Below are positions 14,831-21,682 of a DNA stretch of 25,156 bases, piece by piece. The position numbers and the translations under genes were made by a program. Below the pieces are notes generated by a model, which did not search any database, was not told where the DNA came from, and was given only the letters and a program-made list of their open reading frames with translations. Numbering within the stretch: position 1 is the stretch's first letter; every line of letters begins with the position of its first letter. The stretch is taken from assembly GCA_937928755.1 (NCBI GenBank), contig CALEZI010000110.1, positions 1-25,156 on the forward strand. Reading direction: 5' to 3'. The DNA comes from an uncultured Rhodanobacteraceae bacterium. Lineage in GTDB: Bacteria > Pseudomonadota > Gammaproteobacteria > Xanthomonadales > SZUA-5.

Positions 14831-15613
14831 ATGTTGAACGGCAAGAGCGCCATCGTCACCGGCTCCACCAGCGGCATCGGGCTGGGCATCGCCCGCGCAC
14901 TGGGAGCCGCTGGCGCCAACATCATGCTCAACGGATTCGGCGATTCCGAACAGATCGAATCGCTGCGCGCCGGACTGCAGCAGGAATTCGCCGTGCGCGT
15001 CGCCTACAACGGCGCCGACATGAGCAAACCCGATCAGATCCATGCGATGGTGCGCTGCGCCCAGGATCAGTTCGGCGCGGTCGACATCCTGGTCAACAAT
15101 GCCGGCATCCAGCACACCTCGCCGATCGAGAGCTTCCCGGCCGAACGTTGGGACGCGATTCTGGCGATCAACCTGTCCAGTGCCTTCCATGCCATCCAGG
15201 CAGCGCTGCCCGGAATGCGCGAAAACGCCTGGGGGCGGATCATCAACATTGCGTCGGTGCACGGTCTGGTCGCGTCGGTCGACAAGTCGGCCTACGTGGC
15301 CGCCAAACACGGTCTGCTCGGGCTGACCAAGGCGGTCGGCCTGGAGACCGCGAAGAGCGGAATCACCTGCAACGCAATCTGCCCCGGCTGGGTGCTGACG
15401 CCGCTGGTGCAGAAGCAGATCGACGCCCGCGCGCTACGCGACGGATGCTCCGAGGAGCAGGCCAGGGCCGCGCTGCTCGGCGAGAAACAGCCATCCGGCG
15501 AATTCGCGACCCCCGAGCAGATCGGTGCGATGTGCGTATTCCTTTGCTCGCCGGCGGCAACGCAGATGCGCGGCGCGGCGCTGCCGGTCGACGGGGGATG
15601 GCTGGCGCAGTAA
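14831..15613 (+). CDS. bdhA: 3-hydroxybutyrate dehydrogenase
   Basis: A 260-residue short-chain dehydrogenase that oxidises D-3-hydroxybutyrate to acetoacetate with NAD+, usually in polyhydroxybutyrate or ketone-body use. Visible: the nucleotide-binding TGSTSGIGLGIA (about 10-21), NNAGIQHTSPIE, catalytic Ser in INIASVHGLV, catalytic Y-x-x-x-K in AYVAAKHG, and the family-typical NAICPGWVLTPLVQKQID. The C-terminus PVDGGWLAQ is also typical. The start ATG 14831 has GGAG about 10 nt upstream; the frame is open to 14693 without any domain signal. Divergent from pta-ackA, together suggesting overflow and storage-carbon metabolism via acetyl-CoA. Confidence 0.93.
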   Translation: MLNGKSAIVTGSTSGIGLGIARALGAAGANIMLNGFGDSEQIESLRAGLQQEFAVRVAYNGADMSKPDQIHAMVRCAQDQFGAVDILVNNAGIQHTSPIESFPAERWDAILAINLSSAFHAIQAALPGMRENAWGRIINIASVHGLVASVDKSAYVAAKHGLLGLTKAVGLETAKSGITCNAICPGWVLTPLVQKQIDARALRDGCSEEQARAALLGEKQPSGEFATPEQIGAMCVFLCSPAATQMRGAALPVDGGWLAQ

Positions 15614-15632
15614 GCCGCGGTCGATGGTGGCA

Positions 15633-15672
15633 GCGGACTTGCTCCGCGAGCGCTTTCGCGGGATGAACCCGC
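15633..15672. repeat. REP-like inverted pair after bdhA
   Basis: Two short hairpins face each other: GCGGA/TCCGC (15633-15637 with 15643-15647) and GCGGG/CCCGC (15658-15662 with 15668-15672), each with a 5-nt loop and 10 nt apart. Read outward, AGCGGACTTGCTCCGCGA and the reverse complement AGCGGGTTCATCCCGCGA are variants of one unit, so this is a BIME-style pair. It begins about 20 nt after the bdhA stop and may also help end transcription. Confidence 0.75.
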
Positions 15673-15688
15673 TCTACAGCATTTACTT

Positions 15689-15768
15689 GTAGGTCACGTT
15701 GCCTGCGCAGCGGGCTACGTGACAATGGACAGCGTCACGTAGCCTGCTGCGCAGGCAACGTGACCTAC
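15689..15768. repeat. 35-bp inverted repeat (GTCACGTAGCC family palindrome)
   Basis: 15689-15723 and 15734-15768 are reverse complements over 35 bp with a single mismatch (G/A), around a 10-nt spacer. Each arm is itself nearly palindromic, starting near GTCACGT and ending ACGTGAC around a CTGCGCAG core. It lies between convergent bdhA and the STAS gene, only 16 bp from the REP-like pair of unrelated sequence. The stretch 15769-15876 that follows holds nothing I can recognise. Confidence 0.93.
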
Positions 15769-15876
15769 TTCCGTTTGTTCTTTGCGCGAACAAGCGCGCC
15801 GCCAGCTGTATCCGGCGCAGCGCGACGCGAAACCGGGCCGGCGCGCAGTGCACGCAAGTACGGGTCGGTCGCCCAT

Positions 15877-16386
15877 TCACTGCGTCCTGCCCAGTTCGCC
15901 GCGCAGCAGGTCGACCACCGGCTGGAACGCTTCCCGGTTCCCCTCGTTCAGCTCGACCAGGACTTCGTGTGCCTTGAGGATGGCGCTCGCCGAGCAGTGC
16001 GCGTCGGCGCCATCGGCTGCCATTGCGGTCTGTTCGATCGTGGTGACGCTGCCATTGGTGGCTTGTTCGACCAAGGTGAAGACTTGATCCAGACACAGGC
16101 AACGCAGCAACTGGTTGATGTCGGTCTGCGTCGAAAACACGGTAGCCTTCGGCAAACCGTGCACCTGCAGCTCGCGCGCGATGTTGGCCAGCAGCCCGAT
16201 CACCGTGCTGTCCATGAAACGGGCTTGATTGAGGTCGATCACCACGCTGTCAACAGCGGCCGGATTGCCTGCAAACCACTGTTCGATCAGGGCCTCCAGT
16301 GCGCCAGCGGTGTCGTGGCGCAGGTCGCCGGACAGCCGCAGATAGCCGACTCCCGCAGCGACTGCATGACCGATCGCGTCGGTCAT
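15877..16386 (-). CDS. STAS-domain protein, anti-sigma factor antagonist type
   Basis: A 169-residue protein with a STAS domain over about residues 10-115. The signature VVIDLNQARFMDSTVIGLLANI places the likely phosphorylation site at Ser60 (with Thr61), the position at which SpoIIAA/RsbV-type antagonists are phosphorylated by an anti-sigma kinase and dephosphorylated by a PP2C phosphatase. About 50 extra C-terminal residues (ending LLRGELGRTQ) form a predicted helical tail not found in minimal STAS proteins. Its ATG overlaps the stop of the upstream phosphatase gene (ATGA), so the two products are made together. The neighbour is expected to dephosphorylate it. The kinase or sigma factor is not in this window. 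Confidence 0.88.
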   Translation of the reverse strand: MTDAIGHAVAAGVGYLRLSGDLRHDTAGALEALIEQWFAGNPAAVDSVVIDLNQARFMDSTVIGLLANIARELQVHGLPKATVFSTQTDINQLLRCLCLDQVFTLVEQATNGSVTTIEQTAMAADGADAHCSASAILKAHEVLVELNEGNREAFQPVVDLLRGELGRTQ

Positions 16387-17696
16387 GTCGCGATATCGCG
16401 CCCGATCATCAGCAGTGCAAGGTCATCCGGGCGCGCGTTGCCGGCATCGATCCCGAGCGACGCACGAACCGCCTCGAGGCTGCGCGTGTCGATGCGCAAC
16501 GCCGCCCGCAAGCGCTCGTGGCGCAGCTCGACGGTGCTTTCCGGCAGCAGTTCGAGCACGCCATCGGAACACAGCAGCAAGCGGAAACTGCTCGGCAGCG
16601 ACTTCGACTCGGTGACGTAGACCGAGCCATCGAACAGGCCAGCCGGCGTACTCGGCGTGCTCAGGAACTGCGTGCCCAGTGCATCGGCAAACAACGGAAA
16701 CGGCGTCGCGCCGGCGTTGGCGTAACGCAGGCTGGCGGCCTCGGTATCCAGTACGGCGTACCAGATGGCGATGTGCTTGCCGACCTTCTCGCGCAGCAAT
16801 TCCTGATTGAGTTGCATCAACAACTGCGCTGGATCGTCGATCACGGACGCGCGTCCATGGCGCTTGGCGTCCAACGCCGACGCCACGAAGCGCTTCAGGT
16901 AAACCGTCACGAAAGCGGATGCCACGCCATGACCGGACACGTCGGCGATGTAGAACCCGACTTGACGTTCGTCGATCTCGAAGTAGTCGACGAAATCGCC
17001 GCTCATCAGTTCCGACGGCATCAGCCAGTGCGAGAAATGGTAAGCGCCGACTTGCCAGGCCGGCGGCGGCAGCAACTTGAACTGCACTCGACGACCGGCG
17101 CGCTCGCCCTGCTCGATCGCTGCCAGCGATTGCTGCAGGCGTGCGTTGGCCAATTCCAACTCGCGCGTCCGTTGCGCCACGCGCGCCTCGAGTTCGCAAT
17201 TGAGGCGCGCCAACTCGGTCAGCGTCTCGAATCCGCGCAGCGCCGCGATCACCGAAGTCGACAGCTTCTGCGCCGTCAGTTCGGTCTTTTCCTTGTAGTC
17301 GTTGATGTCGTATTCGAGCACCACCTGGCGCTCTGGAGCCTGCCCGGCCTGCCCGGTGCGCAGGATGATCCTGACCTGGTGGTTGCCGAGCTCATCGCGG
17401 ATGAAACGGACCAGGCGCAACCCGGCGTCTTCGGTCTCCATCACCACGTCGAGCAGTACCACCGCGATGTCGTCGTGGCTGGACAACAACTGGCGCGCCT
17501 GGTTGCTGTTGTGCGCGCTGAGGAAACTCAGTCGCCGACCGCGGAAGCGCACTCCGCTCAGCACCATGATGGTCACGTCATGGATGGCCGGCTCGTCGTC
17601 GACGATGAGGACGCGCCATGCGCCAAGAGCCTGTGGCGGCGCTTCGTCGAGCAGAAACAACGGCGATTCCACGTCGACGCTGGCACCAGAGTTCAT
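16383..17696 (-). CDS. Response regulator with PP2C-type (SpoIIE/RsbU-like) phosphatase domain
   Basis: A 437-residue two-domain regulator. Residues 27-150 are a receiver domain: VLIVDDEPAIHD carries the acidic pair and LLDVVME gives phospho-acceptor Asp83. The region VRIILRTGQAGQAPERQV...YDINDYKEKTELT resembles receivers normally found with DUF3369. A coiled-coil linker (about 160-210, ELEARVAQRTRELELANARL) leads to a PP2C domain with MSGDFVDYFEI, YIADVSGHGVASAFVTVYLK, LLCSDGVLEL and the C-terminal DDLALLMIG metal site. All metal-binding acidic residues I expect are present. ATG 17696 has GAGG 8 nt upstream. Phosphorylation of Asp83 probably controls dephosphorylation of the STAS protein encoded next. 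Its histidine kinase is not here. Confidence 0.92.
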   Translation of the reverse strand: MNSGASVDVESPLFLLDEAPPQALGAWRVLIVDDEPAIHDVTIMVLSGVRFRGRRLSFLSAHNSNQARQLLSSHDDIAVVLLDVVMETEDAGLRLVRFIRDELGNHQVRIILRTGQAGQAPERQVVLEYDINDYKEKTELTAQKLSTSVIAALRGFETLTELARLNCELEARVAQRTRELELANARLQQSLAAIEQGERAGRRVQFKLLPPPAWQVGAYHFSHWLMPSELMSGDFVDYFEIDERQVGFYIADVSGHGVASAFVTVYLKRFVASALDAKRHGRASVIDDPAQLLMQLNQELLREKVGKHIAIWYAVLDTEAASLRYANAGATPFPLFADALGTQFLSTPSTPAGLFDGSVYVTESKSLPSSFRLLLCSDGVLELLPESTVELRHERLRAALRIDTRSLEAVRASLGIDAGNARPDDLALLMIGRDIAT

Positions 17697-17768
17697 CGCC
17701 CGGTCCTCGTCCGGCCCGCACAGGCCGTTGGTCTGATGACGATGATACGCGGCAACCGACGGTTGCAG

Positions 17769-18941
17769 TCAGGCGAGTTGGTAACGCTGCATCAATGCTT
17801 CACGTCGTTCAGGGTCGAAATTGATGCGCTCGATGTCGGGCCCGACCAGATCGAGCAGGCGACGATCCATCACGCGGAACCACAGCGGTGGCACGTAAGC
17901 CAGCAGGAACATGCCGAAATAGCCGCTCGGCAACTGCGGCAGCCCGTCGAAGGTGCGCAGCGACTGGTACCGTCGGGTGGCATGCGCATGGTGGTCGGAA
18001 TGCCTTTGCAGGTGGAACAGCGCCCAATTGGACACGATGTGGTTGCTGTTCCACGAATGGTGCGGCTTGCAGGATTCGAAGCGGCCATCGGCGCCACGTT
18101 TGCGGGAGATACCGTAGTGCTCGATGTAGTTGGCGCTGGTCAACTGGAAATTGGCCCAGAACGAGGCCAGCAGCAAAAACGCCAACACGCTGAAACCGAG
18201 CCAGAACATCAGCCCTGCCCATAGCGCCAGCGTGACCAGGCTGGTCTGCACGATGTCGTTCGTCGGGTGCCACCAGGGGCGACCGAGGCTGGCCATGCGC
18301 TCGGCTTCGAGCGCCCAGGCGCGCCGCCACGCACCCGGCATTTCGCGCAGCATGAAGCGCCAGATCGATTCACCCATGCGCGAGGACGCTGGGTCAGCAG
18401 GAGTCGCCACGTCACGATGGTGGCCACGATTGTGTTCCACGTAAAAATGTCCGTACGCGGTTGGCGCCAGCACCAGTTTGGCCAGAGCGCGCTCGAGCGC
18501 CTCGCGTTTGTGGCCGAGTTCGTGACCGACATTGATGCAGAACCCGCCGACCACGCCGGTCGAGACCACCACGGCCAGCACCGCGTGCCACGGCAACGAC
18601 TGGGTGGCCACGAACCAGGCCGCAAACACGAACGCCGCCCAGAGCATCGGCACCAGTGCCCAGGTGATCCAGCGGTAATAGCGGTCTGCTTCCAGCGTCG
18701 GCACCGCAGATTCCGGCGGGTTGCTCGCGTCCTCACCGAGCATCAGGTCCAGCAACGGCAACAGCACGTACACCAGCAACACCGGCAGCCACAGCAACCA
18801 GACAGAGCCCAGCGCCAGATACAGCAGCGGTCCGCAGCCGACCAGCGCCGGCACCAGCAGCGAAAGCAGCCAGGCGTATCGCTTTCGATCACGGTACGGC
18901 AACGGCAGATCGGTGCCGACGCTGGCTCGCGTGAAGAACAT
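17769..18941 (-). CDS. alkB: Alkane 1-monooxygenase (AlkB family)
   Basis: A 390-residue integral-membrane non-heme diiron hydroxylase that adds oxygen to the terminal methyl of alkanes. The three histidine boxes are visible: HELGHK (140-145), EHNRGHH (169-175) and LQRHSDHHAHATRRYQ (about 312-326), plus the family element NYIEHYG (272-278). About six hydrophobic membrane segments flank them. The start ATG 18941 has GAGG at a good distance; a TTG at 18962 is possible but poorly placed. The enzyme needs rubredoxin and rubredoxin reductase, neither of which is encoded in the window or fused to it. The gene is divergent from an AraC-type regulator, a common layout for inducible alkane hydroxylases. 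Related AlkB-like hydroxylases of other substrates cannot be ruled out. Confidence 0.94.
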   Translation of the reverse strand: MFFTRASVGTDLPLPYRDRKRYAWLLSLLVPALVGCGPLLYLALGSVWLLWLPVLLVYVLLPLLDLMLGEDASNPPESAVPTLEADRYYRWITWALVPMLWAAFVFAAWFVATQSLPWHAVLAVVVSTGVVGGFCINVGHELGHKREALERALAKLVLAPTAYGHFYVEHNRGHHRDVATPADPASSRMGESIWRFMLREMPGAWRRAWALEAERMASLGRPWWHPTNDIVQTSLVTLALWAGLMFWLGFSVLAFLLLASFWANFQLTSANYIEHYGISRKRGADGRFESCKPHHSWNSNHIVSNWALFHLQRHSDHHAHATRRYQSLRTFDGLPQLPSGYFGMFLLAYVPPLWFRVMDRRLLDLVGPDIERINFDPERREALMQRYQLA

Positions 18942-19102
18942 GGTCCCAGACCTCAAGTTCAATCCCGGTGAGCAATAGCTTGCGCGGACGTCGCGCCCGG
19001 CAACACCGCCCGCAATGGCCGTTTATCGTCATTTTGTGCCAACATGGTTGCTCCGGCGGCGCGCACATCGCGACCGTCGATCTCGACGCCTGAGGAACCT
19101 CG

Positions 19103-20167
19103 ATGCCGCTTCGGCGCCAACCCGGCAGCACGCAGCCAGACTTGCCGGTCGAATGGCGACAGCCTGCCCTGCACCCGGTTTACCTCAGGTTGCTGTGCGC
19201 CATGCTGACCCAACGCGGCATCGACCCCGAACCGATGTTGGCTCGCGCCCAGCTTTCGCGGCGCCTGATCGACAGCGACGGCGCCTTGATCGCTTATGCG
19301 CCGGTGCAGTCGCTGATCGCGACCGCGGTCGAACTCAGCGGCTGTCCCTGGCTGGGCTTGTCGTTCGGCGCCGCGGCGCAACTGCACACGCACGGCAACG
19401 TCGGCAATGCGGTCATCGCCAGCGCCACCCTGGAAAAGGCGCTGCAGACCTTCACGAGCTACGCGCATCTGCGTACCCGCCTGGTGCGATTTGCGCTGGA
19501 GCAGGATGCTGCCGTCACTCACCTGCGCGTGCTTCCCGCATTTGATCTGGGGTCGGGTTCCGGCTTCGTTCGGGATGCCCTGCTGGTGGTCGTCGAACGC
19601 ATGCTCGAAGGCTTGTCGGGTCAACGGAATTGCGCAACCCGATACCAGTTGCCTGGTGCACGTCCGCCGTGGGCGTCGCGTTACGCCGAGTTCCTCAACG
19701 CCCGATTGGAGTTCGACGCCCCCGGCTGGCTGACCATGACCTTCGATCGACAATGGCTGCAGCAAGCCTGCCTGACCGCGAACGCCCCGGCGCACCTGAT
19801 TGCATTGCGCGAATGCGAACGCGAAAATCACCGGATCGACCATGCTGCGACGCTGACGCAGCGCGTGCAGTCCTTGCTGCAGGCCTGCGGCGAGCAGTTT
19901 CCCGCTGCGCAGCAGACGGCACGGCAGTTGGGGCTGTCGCCGCGCAGCCTGTACCGACGTCTGACCGATGAGTCGACCAGTTTCCGCAATCTGGTCGATG
20001 CGCAACGCAGCGACCGCGCCTGCTGGCTGCTCATGCACACCGACCTGCCGGTCGAGCGCATCGCCGAACGCCTGGGCTACGCCGATCCCTCCAATTTCAG
20101 CCGCACGTTCAAGCGCTGGAAGGGCGTGACCCCGCGTACCTATCGACACCATCGGTCCACCTCATGA
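19103..20167 (+). CDS. AraC/XylS family transcriptional regulator, probable regulator of alkB
   Basis: A 354-residue DNA-binding regulator. Residues 20-215 look like the arabinose-binding-like sensor domain seen in OruR/ArgR-type AraC proteins (PVYLRLLCAMLTQRGID, then CPWLGLSFGAAAQLHTHGNVGNAVIAS). Residues about 260-350 hold the double helix-turn-helix: TARQLGLSPRSLYRRL, then IAERLGYADPSNFSRTFKRW and TPRTYR, the classic AraC signature. ATG 19103 is preceded by GAGGAA. It diverges from alkB across a 161-bp gap (18942-19102) that must hold both promoters; I saw no box good enough to annotate. By analogy with AlkR of Acinetobacter it may activate alkB in response to alkanes, an inference from position. 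Confidence 0.9.
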   Translation: MPLRRQPGSTQPDLPVEWRQPALHPVYLRLLCAMLTQRGIDPEPMLARAQLSRRLIDSDGALIAYAPVQSLIATAVELSGCPWLGLSFGAAAQLHTHGNVGNAVIASATLEKALQTFTSYAHLRTRLVRFALEQDAAVTHLRVLPAFDLGSGSGFVRDALLVVVERMLEGLSGQRNCATRYQLPGARPPWASRYAEFLNARLEFDAPGWLTMTFDRQWLQQACLTANAPAHLIALRECERENHRIDHAATLTQRVQSLLQACGEQFPAAQQTARQLGLSPRSLYRRLTDESTSFRNLVDAQRSDRACWLLMHTDLPVERIAERLGYADPSNFSRTFKRWKGVTPRTYRHHRSTS

Positions 20168-20451
20168 ACGTGATTGCCGAATCGCCCTGGTCGTGGATGC
20201 TCTACGCGCAGGGCGAAAAGCGCTGGCTGGCAGTGATCTGCGGCAGCGTCGGGCTGTACGAGATGGTGATCGAACTGGATGCGGAGGAACGCGCATGCAT
20301 CGCCAACAGCCTCGACGTCGAACCTTTGGCGCGCGCGATCAGCGGCGCGCCCAGCCATTATCGATCGCGTCATCTGCCAAGGTTCTTTGACGACGATGCC
20401 GTCGGCAAGGCCATTGCCGCATGGCGCACAGCGGCCGACCGCAGCGGCTGA
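20164..20451 (+). CDS. Small hypothetical protein downstream of the AraC gene
   Basis: A 95-residue protein without a family I recognise. Its ATG overlaps the AraC stop (ATGA), which strongly suggests it is translated and coupled. The sequence contains W-S-W-M-L-Y, a hydrophobic stretch KRWLAVICGSVGLYEMVIEL of beta-strand character, then a helical half with EERACIANSL and a C-terminal helix. No signal peptide or membrane segment is evident, so it is likely cytoplasmic. It could be a partner of the regulator or simply a co-transcribed gene. Confidence 0.75.
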   Translation: MNVIAESPWSWMLYAQGEKRWLAVICGSVGLYEMVIELDAEERACIANSLDVEPLARAISGAPSHYRSRHLPRFFDDDAVGKAIAAWRTAADRSG

Positions 20452-20548
20452 ACGCAGGCTGCACGCCATCGCGCCGCACGACTTCCGGCACAGCGTCGCC
20501 GTCTGGCAGCGCCATACGATCAGCGCTCCCCAACACGGAATCTTCACC

Positions 20549-21091
20549 ATGCGTTTCCATCCTTCGCTGTTGCTGCTGGCGGCCCTCGCGACCACACCGG
20601 CCTGGGCCGAGCCATCCTTCTATCTTGGCCTGCGCGCGGGTACCGACCTCGATGGCCGTTTCGACGACGTCGGCGGCAACATCGACAGCGACACGCCCTG
20701 GGGCGGTTATGCCGGCTGGCGCGTCAACGACACTTTCGCCATCGAATTCGCCGCTGCCACGCTCGGCGAGAGCAGCCGCAGGAACCTCGCCGACGCTGGA
20801 TTCGAGGTCGATGGATCTTTGTACCAACTCGGCCTCGCCGCCTCCTTGCCGGTCGCCGAGCGCTTCGACTTGACCGGTGGAATCGGTGCTTACCGCATCG
20901 AGGAAGATGGCGAAGCCCTGACCATCGCCGGCCCGCGCGACATCGACTACAGCGAGTCGGGTGTTTACGTCGATGTCGGCGGCCGCTTTCGACTCAACGA
21001 GCAGTGGTCGCTGCGCGCCAGCTACACCTGGCTCGATCTCGACGCCGGCAGCGACGGCAATTTCTGGGGTGGCGTACAACTGGATTTCTGA
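20549..21091 (+). CDS. Outer-membrane beta-barrel protein
   Basis: A 180-residue exported protein. The signal peptide MRFHPSLLLLAALATTPAWA is followed by EPSFYLGLRAG, the usual first strand of small OmpA/OmpW-like barrels. Alternating hydrophobic strands follow: WGGYAGWRVNDTFAIEF, LYQLGLAASLPV, FDLTGGIGAYRIE, GVYVDVGGRFRLNEQWSLRASY, and the end GNFWGGVQLDF. The terminal Phe is the BAM recognition residue. This gives about eight strands. ATG 20549 starts the signal peptide; upstream in-frame sequence overlaps the previous gene and has no signal character. The specific function (porin, adhesin or structural) cannot be told. Confidence 0.88.
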   Translation: MRFHPSLLLLAALATTPAWAEPSFYLGLRAGTDLDGRFDDVGGNIDSDTPWGGYAGWRVNDTFAIEFAAATLGESSRRNLADAGFEVDGSLYQLGLAASLPVAERFDLTGGIGAYRIEEDGEALTIAGPRDIDYSESGVYVDVGGRFRLNEQWSLRASYTWLDLDAGSDGNFWGGVQLDF

Positions 21092-21162
21092 CGCCACGAC
21101 GCCATACTCACGCCGCGTTGATCTGAGTCATGACCTGATGTCCGTTGTCATGTAGAACTAAG

Positions 21163-21187
21163 CCGCATGGTCGAGCAAACCATGCGG
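21163..21187 (+). promoter_or_regulatory. Perfect hairpin/operator-like palindrome in the leader of the HPF-like gene
   Basis: CCGCATGGT (21163-21171) and ACCATGCGG (21179-21187) are exact inverted repeats around the 7-nt spacer CGAGCAA, ending 33 nt before the start codon. No T-tract follows. It could be an RNA hairpin in the 5' UTR or a protein binding site. Confidence 0.6.
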
Positions 21188-21220
21188 ATTCATCGTCAAC
21201 GACAGCGGCAGGAGGACAAC

Positions 21221-21574
21221 ATGCAGATCCTGGTCAATACAGATCGAAACGTGGAAGGCCGCGAGGCGCTTGCAGAGCGCGTGCGTGGCGTGGTGGAAAC
21301 GTCTTTGGCTCGATTCGACGAGCACATCACCCGCGTCGAAGTTCATCTGAGCGATGAGAACAGCAACAAAAAGGCCGGGGTAGACCACAAGCGCTGCGTC
21401 ATCGAAGCACGCCTCGAAGGCCGCCAGCCATTCGCCGCCTCGCATCAGGCGCCGACCATGGGCCAGGCCGTCGACGGCGCAACCGAAAAGCTCGGTCGCA
21501 TGATCGACAGTACGCTCGGCAAGTTGCGCGATCAGCGCACCCGTGCGGCGACGGTGCCGGAGATTTCGGAGTAA
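21221..21574 (+). CDS. HPF/RaiA family ribosome-associated protein
   Basis: A 117-residue protein of the S30AE group that binds the 30S subunit and inhibits or hibernates ribosomes under stress. Family-like segments: MQILVNTDRNVEGREALAER, ARFDEHITRVEVHLSDENSNK, HKRCVIEARLEGRQPFAASH, and MGQAVDGATEKLGRMIDSTLGKLRD. It lacks the long C-terminal dimerisation domain of long HPF. ATG 21221 is selected because a perfect AGGAGG (21210-21215) lies 5 nt upstream; the in-frame sequence before it runs through the hairpin and is unlikely to be translated. It stands 108 bp before proC. Its exact mode of action among HPF/RaiA paralogues is uncertain. Confidence 0.9.
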   Translation: MQILVNTDRNVEGREALAERVRGVVETSLARFDEHITRVEVHLSDENSNKKAGVDHKRCVIEARLEGRQPFAASHQAPTMGQAVDGATEKLGRMIDSTLGKLRDQRTRAATVPEISE

Positions 21575-21682
21575 ACGGGATGACCGACGGCCGTGCACCG
21601 GCGCGCTCGCCATGGGCGATCGCACCGGGCACGCGCCGGTTTGGATATGCTCCGTTGCCCTGGACAGCGTGACGGTTTCCTG

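Noticed and set aside
16299..18224. 641-codon open frame on the plus strand opposite the phosphatase and alkB genes
   Set aside because: It spans three real minus-strand genes, is low in hydrophobic periodicity and matches no family.
18942..19102. alkB and AraC promoter or operator boxes in the divergent gap
   Set aside because: Possible -35/-10 pairs (for example TTGCCG with GCTATT on the minus strand) are too weak to annotate, and no clear direct repeats for AraC binding were found.
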